Source of the DNA: Istiophorus platypterus
Lineage: Eukaryota > Chordata > Actinopteri > Istiophoriformes > Istiophoridae
Reading direction: 5' to 3'
NCBI GenBank assembly: GCA_016859345.1
Contig: CM029134.1
Location: forward strand, 13,768,060-13,832,059
Length of the DNA: 64,000 bases
Part shown: positions 50,746-61,714 of the stretch, piece after piece
Layout of the letters: each line of letters begins with the position of its first letter
How positions within the stretch are numbered: position 1 is the first letter of the stretch
The notes under the pieces: generated by a model
Database searches by the model: none
What the model was told of the DNA's origin: nothing
Seen by the model: the letters and a program-made list of their open reading frames with translations, nothing else
Translations under genes and position numbers: made by a program

Positions 50746-53240
50746 GTATAGTAGTTCGGGCCTGGGTTCGCCCCATGCTGTGCACACACACCATCACTGC
50801 CAATTGCAAGCCATGAAATTTAGTACAGCCATTCATCATTGTCATGAGGTATCAGCTTTTAAGTGGTGCCTTGAACAGAACTATGAGACAGAAAAAAAAA
50901 CGCACATTAGGATTGTAAGCAAATGTCAACATGATTTACTTGATTGGTCCAACAAATGCCAGTTGTTGTTTTTTTTTTTTCTTTAAATAAACCTGTCAGT
51001 ATTTCAGGTAGCAATCAAGAGGGGACTCAGTGCTAAGTTGTGTAACTTCACTGTTCCCGCGGGCATTTAATGTTTGTGCGTATTTTACATGAACCCTTTT
51101 CGAGTCATAATTGATAAGTACACATTTATCATGCCATCCATTTTCAGTTACACAAGGCTATATATTTTTCACATTTTTGCTCTCAGATGCAAAAGATGAT
51201 TTGGGAGCTCACAGCGTGCGCGTCGGTCAGAACACTTCAGTCTATAGTCAGCGGAGAGTGAACAAACTCTGGCGCACCATAGATGTTGTCATCAGATGTG
51301 AGTCAGCTGCGGTCTGTGTGTCGGTGTCTGATCTGCATTTGTATGAGTCTTCCCATGTATGTGAATTTGTTTGTGCATGTGTAAGTCCAAGAGCTCGTGT
51401 GATGCGCGCTTATATGGGAACTGTGTCAGTATGTATGTATGTAAATCTGCATTTGCATATTTTAGCCTGTGCTTTATCTGCTGGCACACGCTGTGTAGTT
51501 ATGTGTTTGCCCGTTTGTATGTGCACAGCTCTTTATATTAGTGCATATACATGTAAACATGTGTGCTCCAGTTATGTGGTTAGGCTGGGTGTGTGTTTCA
51601 TCTGACTGTGTCTGTCTCTGCGTGTCAGTGCCCATGAGGAGTTCACAGTGGATGCTCTCCCGGGAGAAATCAGAATCCGTTTCTCAGCTACAATCACAGA
51701 AATGTTGTGTAACCTTCAGCAGCCTCTGGACAGGACAGACAGATAATAAGGCACCTTCTATCACACACCCACATATGCGGTGTGTCACGTTCACATAACT
51801 GCTGCATTGGCAGTAGAAAAGATTTGACCCCACTGAGCTCTTGGCAGAAGATTTCATACTGTATTTACATCCTCGTTGCTTTACGAGCAAACAAATGGCT
51901 GAGTTAGACAACAATCTAATAGTTGGCCACATTAACAGCAAACGCAACAAAAAGTTGTCCAACCATTGTTCGTCACAAGAGGACATTCTCTTAAAACCTA
52001 CAGAAGAAGGTTGCAACGTCCTGGCTGTGCAGTTGACTGCCTCCCTCTTCCCTTATAATCCAAAAGTAAAGTGGCTAATGGCCTGCAGTTTTTTTGTTTT
52101 GCAATATGGTGACACTCCAGTACCTTTAAATATTACATGCTTTATGTTAGAGGATTTTTTAAGCTGTTTTTTTTTTTTTTAAACCTCAGTTTTTGTTTCC
52201 ATAGTTATAGTTATCGCTTCTGTCAGATTCTATAACATCTTATTCACAGCTTTTAATGTTGAGCATTGAGGATGTGGCAAAACCTGCTGACACAGAAGAA
52301 TCCATGTGTAGCTCACCGAGGCAGGCACACAAGACATCGGACAGATTTTGTTAAAGAGCAGTGCAAATCAAGTGTCCACTCCTCAAACTGTCCATTTAAA
52401 ACCCAGTGTTACTGGATGTCCTTCCATCCTGTCTTTCTTCTTTTCTCCTTTTCTGTGACTATTTTTTCCCCGTTTGTGTCTAATATTTTAGCCTAAAGGT
52501 GTGTGTTAATGCTTGTCTCCCTTATTGTATTTAATTGCCTCAGCTCTCTCTCTCTCTACCAGTGCTCCAGCTTTGCAGAAGCTATGATGCTTGTATATCT
52601 TTAGTCATAAAAGCAGGGTACATATAACAGGTCTTTGCAACATAGACCTGTGCTATATAAAAAAAATAAACAGAAACAATCTCATGTGCCCCACCTCCCA
52701 CCGCCCTGTTCAGACAGTACAGGTCACACAAAGGCAATATATGCTTTTACTAAGGTGAAAAGGAAAATACCAAGCAACATAGAAATTCATATTCCTCCCA
52801 CAATGCAGTATGTATTTACCTAAATGTTGACTTACAATTTCTGGGATATTTGCTCTCCAAAAACCAGATAATGCCATAAGCATTTTCGATTGTTCCACCA
52901 AAATGTTCCTTCGTAATTCTAAGACAATGTTTTTTCATTCACCTATAAATATTCATCAGAGAGTAGGAGCTTGCGCTTTGTGAGCATATGTCTGTTCATG
53001 TGTATGTGTGTGCACAGTATTCTACTTCAAGAAGCAGTCATTTATGTCTACGAGCAGACTGCGTATGTGTGTGTGTGTCCGTGCGTGTGCTCGGAACGCT
53101 CCCACTGGAATGAATTATTTAGAGAAGAGTCTCCTTTACTTATCCACAGTTGACTGGCCACAGGCACATACCGTTCTGCTCCCAACAACACAAGAGACTA
53201 CCCTAATTCACCATTCATCCTCCTGCAGCATGCCCCCATC

Positions 53241-53419
53241 TCACCCTACAACCCCAACCCAACTTTTTCCCAGCATGCTCTGGTGGTCCCCCACAGATGC
53301 CCCCTCATCACAACCTTGTTTCGTGGGTCCCTCAAAGACTGAGAGGAAAAGATGTAGGAGGTAGATGGTGACAGAGAAGAAGACAAGGACAAGGATGAAG
53401 AGAGATCCACGTGAGATTG
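53241..53419 (-). other. possible terminal exon with a membrane segment
   Basis: Behind the acceptor TTATCTTCTAAG|CA, 58 codons are open to TGA. They include a hydrophobic segment LFILVLVFFSVTIYLLHLFL followed by SVFEGPTKQGCDEGASVGDH. It resembles the C-terminal exon of a small single-pass membrane protein, but no family is recognised and no upstream exon was found. Confidence 0.17.
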
Positions 53420-56400
53420 CTTAGAAGATAAATAAAGGAAGCTTGATTTCTCTTGCAAAACATTTGATCACAAAAAGCCAGCCCAAAAGCATGAAATTAC
53501 ATCCTGCAGACACACCTGCTTGGACAAGTCTGTCATCCTTGAGGTCTGCCTTCCGCCGTCAACAGTGAGGAATCATGTAAAATATTCATCCATGGGCCTG
53601 GCTTAATAATGTATTATCCCTCAATTTAGCACCAAGAGCTTTGCTGTGCTCTGCTTTGCGCCGACTGCCAACGAGTACTTGAAGTCCAATCACCGAGAAA
53701 GAGCCGCTGCTCTAAAATATCAAACTTACACCATTACAAATTCAGATTACAGTGGTTGCAGCTTTTGAGAAGCAGCAAACCCATGCGTATATCTGAAAAT
53801 ATTCTATAAGTGGCATCCAGAAATGTTAAAGAGAGATATCTTTGCATGTTGGGGAGGAATAGGAGGTTTTTTTATTGCTAAGCTTTTTAAAAGAAGGAAG
53901 TGTTGTGGGCCTTTTTCACTATGTGATTCCCTGTTAAAAGTTTGAAGGGTAATTCAGTAAGCAGGAAAACTGTATGCATCATATAATCACTGTACAAATA
54001 TTGCTGGAGACAGACAGTGGAACGTGACTGATATTTATAACTAGACTCCATTTCTCACATGGTGCACATGTAGTGAGATCCACACTGGAGAGGGCACATA
54101 CAGACTCTTATAAATGCACACACTATCACAATCCCTCTCTCTCTCTCTCTGTTTCTCACTGTCACTTCCTCAGGTGACATGTGTAATCTTCCCCCTCCTC
54201 TATTGAACACACACTCAGAAATGTGCACACACGCATTCAGAGCACACAAGTGGGGATTAAGTGTGAGTGGTTGAGTTGCTGGGAACCACAGGGTGGGCCG
54301 ATTCAAAGCCGGAGTCAGACTCCAATCTGACTTGAGGGGGAAGGGCTTGCATTTTCTTCCTTCACCACCCTGAATTCTCCGTGTATGTCTGTGTTAGTGC
54401 TGACAGGCACATTCAGACTCACCCGTGACCTCTGATGGAGGGAGGGAAAGGGGGCTAAGTCAGAAAAAGAGAGGAGCTTCAAAGAAAAAATACGTCGCTG
54501 TGCTTATTGCTTTCGAGTGGCTGTTGGCGCCACTTGCGAGATCGTTGTTTCAGGAAGTAGTAAAATGAAAAAATGATTAACGATAAGGAAAAATGATTTT
54601 CTATAAAATATTTCATCTAAGAAAATAATTGTTCAACAAATCTGTGTAGCTGCAATGTCTAAAAGTAACAATGATAAAAGTAACCTTTATTTGTGAAGCA
54701 CTCATCGAAACAGAAAAAATGCTTCACCATTAAATTACATAAAAGAAAAAGTATTGATCAGTAAGCAGAAAGGTCAGTGAAGGAAGATGTATTATATATA
54801 TGCACTTATAATTCTAGAGGATCCAATATGTATATGTTGAAATAAGATAAAATGAATAATTTCACCAAGGTATGGTCATTTGAATGTACCCCTGTTTGCA
54901 TGTCTCAAACATGGATCCCAGCACACAGTTCTTTACATATTTACAGTGCTGTGTCCAAAATACACTTGGGAGTTACATGGGCTGACTCATAACAGGACCC
55001 AAACAAACAGAGTGAGCACCTGTGGCAGTTTCTCAACAGCTGGCTGACTCCCCCAGCCCCTCATCCCTTTCTCTCCTGTTTTCTTCTCCCTTTCTCCAAT
55101 CCTGTTCTCTCGCCCCAAGCCTCCAACTTCTAGCTCTATGTTCCTCTTTTTAGGAGACCAGCAGCTACAAACAGTCATACCGAACAGAAAATCACCACCT
55201 TCCCACCAAAGGAGCAGAAGTTGGTGCTCAAAGAAGTGTTCTGTGTGAGTGACTGAGCAATATTCTCAGTTTACAACACTATGATCCAGGACTCAAGAAG
55301 ATTTTGAGACACCAACGTTGTCAACTAGACTTGTGTGTTATAGTAACACAGCAGTATTATGCATTTGTCACCAACAGATCATTGGCTCTTGCACTGCTTC
55401 CTAAAATTTACAATTTAATAAAAGGGACAGTGCCCCCCCCAAAAAAAAATCAAAAATCAATCTGGAAAACTTTTTGAGCTCTTTAAGCTCCTCTGATGTG
55501 CTAGACAACAGGAAAAAACACATTTAGTACAACTGAGCGCAACTATTTTTGCACTGCTCACTTTTTTTGTTTTGGTGCTGAATGAACTATTCCTGTGAAA
55601 CCTTTTTATCTTTTAAATCAGCCTCATTCGGGGGCAATTTGTGTAATCCTTTTTTGGAAATACGTTTTGCATCAGAAGAAAACTGACATGAAACACGGAT
55701 CATTGGGTTGTATGCCTTGAAGCTATCTGCACTATATCACCCACAGTGATTTAAAAAAATCTTTCTCTTTGCCTATAAGCACCCACTTTCCACTGATATT
55801 CTGATGACCTATGCTATGTGATTTCATATAGTTTCTATTTTCCACCCATCTCTCTTGTTCCTTTCTGCATTCTTTTCCCTGCATCAGCTTTACCTCTACA
55901 TTACCTTCTGCCTTTTTTTTAATCCTACTGGGACTGATTATTCTTTCACTCAGTAGCTTAAAATCCCTGCGTCATTGTCTGACATTAGTCCTGCTCCAGT
56001 AGCTTAATGGTTTGTTTATGTGTATTCAATAGAATGCACATAAACACACATATACAATTATTCTAATGTGTATATAAATTGTTCCTTGATACTTTACAGG
56101 AGAAATGCTCTTTAAAGGTTATTCCCCCTTAATGTTATATGCATAAACATGATGTGCTCTATATAGTCATCCAATTTATACAAAATCGTATCCTCTTAAA
56201 GGTTGTGGAGAGCTGGAACTACCCAATCTTACACTGGACAAGAAGCAGGGTGGATTTGAGGCAGGTTGCCTCAGACAGATAAATAGATTCAAATCTACGT
56301 TCAAATTAGAAAGTATCCATTTCACCTCACCTTTCTCTCATATTGTGGAAGCACTGGAGGATGCCAGCACAGAGATCATGGGGATATCATGCAAATTCTT

Positions 56401-57514
56401 GACAGAGACAGTTTGGCCATTTTCAGACTTTTTACAAGTTTAATCTACAGGGTGCAATTCAAAGTGTTCCTACACATTGTAAGTTTGCATTGATGTCGTG
56501 AATTTATGTGCAGTGCATGATTATATTTAGTGTGACCAGATGTAGAAACACATCTTCAAGGGTGCATAGCCATACCAAGTTATCCTTTCCAGAAGCCATG
56601 CATAACTCCCTTATATTTTAGAAAGGTATGTACAGGGAAACATAGGGAAGATTTCAGGTATATGACAACAAGAAAACCATTCTGAAGAAGAATGTGGCAT
56701 CCGTCAAATGAGCTTTACATCACAAGATCATACATATTATTACCAGCTGCCAAAAATGGTTCAGTGATTTTCCTTAATTTACAAATTATAGAGGAACATA
56801 CTGGTCCACATCTCTCAAGAGGGGTATTGTCATTTTTTCAATGACTTATGAGGACAAAGTGCTACTGCGAAACTCACAAAGGTATTCAGGTCGCCCTTTC
56901 TAAGTGATTTGTATTTTAAGAGGTTCTTCTACAGTAATAATAATAATTACATCAATAATTACATGACAATGTTAAACATTGTATAGGATTGTACGATAAC
57001 AATGACTTAGTGGACAATTTCCGTAATACCAACAGAGTGGAAATGCAGAGAAGAATGGGCACAATGGGAGACAGAAGACTGTTAAGAGATAAGCTGTAGG
57101 CAGTGGCAAGTCAAAGCCTGGCAAAGAGGAGAAGAAAAACAGAGGGAAGAAAGGGGGAGAGCAGACATGATAATCATGTCTGGAAAAAAAAACAGTGATG
57201 GAGAGGAAAAGAGTGGATAAAATCACTGCATGCACACTGACGGGGCAAGAAAAGGGAGGGAGGAAGAAAATATGGGAAAGTCATGAAACAGATAGCTGTG
57301 GGCTAGAAATGATGACTGATGATGGAGTACCAGAGAAGAGGCTGAGACAGAAAGAGAAGAGACAATAAGCCAAAGATGCAGAAAGAAGACAGCCCAGTGT
57401 TTGATGTGAAAGAGCTACAGGAAGCATAATTCCCATACTAATCCAAGTGGGTTAAAGGGATGGACAGGAGCAGACAAAAAGAGAGAGAGAGAGACAAAGA
57501 CAAAGACAAGTGTC

Positions 57515-57640
57515 TCATTTTAAGAAGCTGATGAGCGGCTGAAGGAAGAGTCCCAGGGTTCCCAGCACACACACTGTCACAAAAACCCAGAGGAAGATCC
57601 TGTCAATGACCATGGCGACATACTTCCAGTCATCCTCCAC
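57515..57640 (-). CDS. chrna6: chrna6 exon 6, M4
   Basis: 126 bases with TGA. It encodes [20 protein letters not shown], then [20 protein letters not shown] and K. The [11 protein letters not shown] start and GLFLQPL end are typical of alpha-3/alpha-6. Flanked upstream by TTCTCAG|. Confidence 0.94.
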   Translation of the reverse strand: MEDDWKYVAMVIDRIFLWVFVTVCVLGTLGLFLQPLISFLK

Positions 57641-60600
57641 CTGAGAAGAGGAAAGAAGCAAATTTAGATGCATGCATTAGTAGAAAAAAGACAAACCATC
57701 AAGGGCAAATTCATATGAAACAGCACCACTCTCTCTTCCCTAAAAGACTCCCAGCGACCTTTGCCTAATGGTAATTGTGAAATCTCTAGCAAAGGCAAGA
57801 AACCGTCACATTCACTGCATGTCACTGTGTCAACACTGGAGTTGCATGGCTCTAAGGAGTTTGTGTGTAAGATAGGCTGAAATAAGCACCAGTGTTTACT
57901 ACCATGCATCTGGCTATTGTTAGACTTTGTACAGTATGTGCATGTGTGTGTGTACATAATAACGGTATTCCTTGATCAGTCAGGTGTGGACAATCGGATC
58001 ATGGCTGCACTGACCATAATGCCATTATGTGCCTATAGAGGAAGCCATTCTACGTGACTCAAAGAAAGATCCCAGCTTTGCTAAGACAAGACAAAGCTGA
58101 GGCAACAAACCTATCAGGACCATCCAGGGTGTGCAGAAGGCATAAGTAAAGCCCTCCATCTACAAACCAGCAGCTTTACACTCCCTTTATAGTTCCATTT
58201 TCACACCATTTACCAAGCTAGTGGAGAGTCACACACTGCAGATATAACACACATGCAGTAAAGCTTTGCTGTTGTTGTTTTGTGGGGACATGCACAACCT
58301 ACGCACACCATTCCAGAGGGGGAAAGAGGGCCCCAGCAATGTTAACCATTTATTTTAGATTTATGACTTGATTTTAGTTAAGGCTCGAAGTTAGGCATCT
58401 AGTGGTTATATCTAAGGTTTGGGTAAGCCTCTGCGATGGCTCTCTGGTTTTGCCATAGCCTGGAGATTGCAATTTTCCCTCATCCTTTGCTTTTGCTTCC
58501 CTTTAGGAGCTAGTAGGCAGAGTATGTAATAATAATATTTGATGCAGCAGAACCAGGGATATTGTCTTTTTTACCCACACATTCTTCTTTCTTGTCAAAA
58601 AACTTGTGCCTTTTCAGAGACTCGGGTGTGTTATGCTAATAGTGGCTAATGTTTATCAAATTCACTGCTGAGAGATGGTTTGAATCTAATAGGAAGATAC
58701 AGTCTACTGCTAACATCCTTAAATGAATGACCAACAATAAATAAATTTCTTTATCTCTAAGGCGATTGCCCCTTGCAAAAATCCACAGAAGCAGTTTTTT
58801 GCATAAAACAACACAGACAATTAAAACACTTTATTTGCTTACATACCTCTTTGGCTTTGTTTCGAGTTCTCATGTTCTCTGCGATGTACTTCACACTCTC
58901 AATGGCCTGCTTGATCTCTGGTGACACCACGGAGAAGGCAACGACAGCATTGACAGGCGAAGGGGCATTCAGGAGCCTCGGGGGCTTGGGCAGCTCTGAT
59001 TCCTGTGGCCCTTGGTTCTGCGGCACCTGGGGAGGAGGAGGGGGCACCATCGGGGGAGGGACAGGAGTCGGCACCTCCTTTCCTCTGTAGGGGCACCTCC
59101 TGTTCATATCCCGGTTCATGTCACGGTTCATCTCGCCATACTCCACACAGTTCATGGAGCCACCAGCTGAGGAGGCCCCTCCTCCAACCGTGCCTCCGTC
59201 CAGGGGTGGACAGGCTACACCCCCTGTTATACCTCCAACACTTACACTTCCTGTGCCACTTCCTCCTCCTATGCTGTTCTTTCTCTTCTTTTTTCCTCTG
59301 CTGCTCGCTCCTCCTCCTCCTCCAGCTCCCGTCCCTGCTGTAATACTAGCAGGGGAGGAGCAGCCCTGGTCAATAGGGCGCCTCATCAGCATCACCCTGG
59401 GCAACACCCCGAGGAAAACAGCCCTCACCCATTCCGGCATCGTGTGAGTCATTGGGGTGCGGTAGTGGACGTTCAGCACAAAGACAGTGATGACAATGCT
59501 AAGTGTGACAAAAATCATGGTGAAGAGAAGGTATTCGCCGATAAGAGGGATGACGAGTGACGTCGAAGGGATGGTCTCAGTGATGACCAGCAGGAACACA
59601 GTGAGGGAGAGGAGGACGGAGATACACAGGGTGACCTTCTCACCACAGTCAGACGGGAGGTAGAAGACCAGCACCGTGAGGAAGGAGATGAGGAGGCAGG
59701 GTATGATGAGGTTTATGGTGTAGAAGAGCGGCAGCCGGCGGATGTAGAAGGAGTAAGTGATGTCTGGGTAGATCTCCTCGCAGCAGTTATACTTGATGTC
59801 ATGCTTGTATCCCGGTGCATCGATGATCTCCCACTCTCCACTTTCCCAGAAGTCTTTCAGGTTCACCTGGGGACACGCAAGTTTGAAAAGTTATTCTTAG
59901 GGTTCAAGGTTTCTGTTTAAGAAATGAAAAATCAAATGACGGGATGCCGATAGTTCAGCACGTTCAAAAATTTTCATTTGCAAACTCACATGAAGATGAG
60001 ATTTCACTTTTTGCCCAAAGTCGAGGATATTACATTTAAAAAAAAATATTTGTGGCTTAGTACTTAAATGTTCCTGCCAAGATTTTTAGAATTACTAAGT
60101 TGTCGCAAAAGATAAAATATAAAATCACAAAACTGCAAATACTGTATAGCAAATACAGCATTAATGTTGAGTAAAACTGCACGACTGCTAATGGCCAGGA
60201 TTTCTCCTCTGTGACTTAGACCAATCAACTGACCTTCGAGCCAATGAGTACCAAGTCGATCTTGGCCTTGTCGTAGGTCCAGGAGCCAAACTTCATGGAG
60301 CAGTTCTGGTAGTCAAAGGGGAAGTAGGTGATGTCCATTGGGCAAGAGGATTTGAAGATAGCCGGAGGAATCCAGGTGATGGTGCCATCAAACTTCAGCA
60401 GAGCCTTGGTTTTGTCTTCCACAAGGAAATCACCTACAGCACTGTGAGAGAGCATTTTTAAGGAGATGTAAATGTCATTTCACTAAAAGGTCATTACAGC
60501 ATTTAACTCGCAAAGTCAGAAGATGGTGAGCATAAACAAATAATGTTAGCATGTAGAGAGACAAATAAGGAAGTTAGAGGGCTCACAACATCATGGTACT

Positions 60601-61280
60601 ACTGCCAAAGCCATCTGATGGTTGGCAACTACATAAATAATATTATAGGAATATGAAAAATGTGGATTTTTACACATTTACCCTTGATTACCTATGATGG
60701 TGATGTCTATTTAAAGCTTCTATGTCTCACCACATATTAGCTCTTCATCTCTTACCATCCGTGAACAAAACTTACTTGTTATACAAAACAATGTCTGGCC
60801 TCCAAATTTTATTGGAAGGAACTCGTATGAACTCAATTCCATCATATTCAACAGGGACCCATCTCAGTTTGTAGTCGTTCCACACCTGAGAGATAGACAA
60901 GTTAGTGTAATTCACTGTGTACAAATAATTTGGCCGATATCACTTGCAGGATGAACGTCACTCACGTGTCTCAGCCAAAGATTGGTTTCCATAATCTGAT
61001 TCACTTCATCCTGTAGGGACAAAAGGGGCGAAATACCCAACAGAGCAAAAAGAAATATTTTAATGGATGACCGAGTTGCTTTTATAAAACATGTTATTTC
61101 TTTGTTTAAAGACAATTAGGCGTTCATTCTCTATTCCTACCACTTTGACCAGTTGGGATATGGAGACCTCAAACTCCACCGTGACCGGATCGGATACATT
61201 CTCAACTGGTCGGATGAACTGGTTGTACCTCCGGAACAACCTCCGAAATAATCTGTCCTCCGCTTTGGATGAAAAGCAGA
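57515..61280 (-). CDS. chrna6: neuronal nAChR subunit alpha-6 (exons 2-6; exon 1 not identified)
   Basis: Acetylcholine-binding alpha subunit. Exons found: 61280-61141, 61010-60966, 60885-60776, 60441-60234, 59866-58847, 57640-57515, giving 548 residues plus TGA without the signal exon. [47 protein letters not shown] and YDGIE fit alpha-6; the close relative alpha-3 reads YNEIIRPVANV there. Cys-loop [15 protein letters not shown]; paired cysteines in [14 protein letters not shown]1-M3 and M4 typical. The M3-M4 loop is long: Gly/Ser-rich, then MNRD repeats, then Pro-rich. An extra 367-base intron (59867-60233) splits the exon that is undivided in mammalian alpha-3 and alpha-6. The signal peptide is uncertain: the acceptor at 61280 fits the conserved 140-base exon 2, but reading through it also gives a hydrophobic N-terminus from ATG 61329. 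Confidence 0.92.
58847..59866 (-). CDS. chrna6: chrna6 exon 5b, loop C, M1-M3 and long loop
   Basis: 1020 bases. It starts [20 protein letters not shown], then [15 protein letters not shown] with the paired cysteines, M1, M2 ([19 protein letters not shown]) and M3. The loop holds a KKKRK basic run, Gly/Ser repeats, MNRD repeats and a Pro-rich tract. It ends in the helix [20 protein letters not shown]. Flanked by CCCCCAG| and AGAG|GTATGT. Confidence 0.94.
60234..60441 (-). CDS. chrna6: chrna6 exon 5a, Cys-loop
   Basis: 208 bases. It encodes [20 protein letters not shown], the Cys-loop [15 protein letters not shown] and [17 protein letters not shown]. Flanked by CTCACAG| and TCGAAG|GTCAGT; phase 0 at the extra intron. 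Confidence 0.93.
60776..60885 (-). CDS. chrna6: chrna6 exon 4
   Basis: 110 bases, encoding [20 protein letters not shown] then [16 protein letters not shown]. Flanked by CTCTCAG| and AACAA|GTAAGT. Confidence 0.93.
60966..61010 (-). CDS. chrna6: chrna6 exon 3
   Basis: 45 bases, encoding [20 protein letters not shown] is shared by alpha-3 and alpha-6; the final RH favours alpha-6. Flanked by CCTACAG| and CAC|GTGAGT. Confidence 0.93.
61141..61280 (-). CDS. chrna6: chrna6 exon 2
   Basis: 140 bases, the family length, phase 1. The acceptor is GTTTTATTAG|TCTGC and the donor AAAGTG|GTAGGA. It encodes [20 protein letters not shown], then [18 protein letters not shown] and [11 protein letters not shown] is a sequon. 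Confidence 0.9.
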
Positions 61281-61339
61281 CTAATAAAACAGAGAATAGA
61301 GGGAAGAAGAAATGGAAGAAGAAGAACATGATGAGCAAT

Positions 61340-61662
61340 TAGAATGACATAAAAGAACTGGGAGAGGGGCAAAAAATGTCACTCTACATTTTCTTTGTTA
61401 AATTGTGGGTGTTGAAAAGCCCTCCAAGACCATGGCTGCAAGAAAACTGAACTTGACTTTAACATTACTGAAAGGTCAAACGCTCGAAATGATTTAACAT
61501 TAGTGTACGCTAACAAAGTATTATAGATGATTTTTATATTCTCATTAAGGATTAAGTTAAGCCATTAAAAACTGTTGCACTATGGCATTTGACATTTCCT
61601 CAGCACTTTCTCTTTCACTTTCTAGCTACAGCAGGCAGACTACAAACACGCACACACGCGCA

Positions 61663-61714
<52 letters not shown>

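Larger units (their letters stand above)
47200..57514. other. intergenic region between chrnb3 and chrna6
   Basis: About 10 kb of mostly AT-rich DNA with simple repeats, a possible transposon end and one weak exon candidate. The part just below 57,515 should include the chrna6 3' untranslated region. Confidence 0.6.

Noticed and set aside
51111..51605. 164-codon plus-strand open frame rich in Cys and Val
   Set aside because: It comes from TGTG-rich sequence and has no family resemblance.
59005..59447. Plus-strand open frames rich in Pro, Leu and Ser
   Set aside because: They are antisense shadows of the GC-rich chrna6 loop.
57515..61280. Calling the third receptor gene chrna3
   Set aside because: Exon 2 reads [17 protein letters not shown] and exon 3 ends WLRH, both alpha-6 features; adjacency to chrnb3 agrees.
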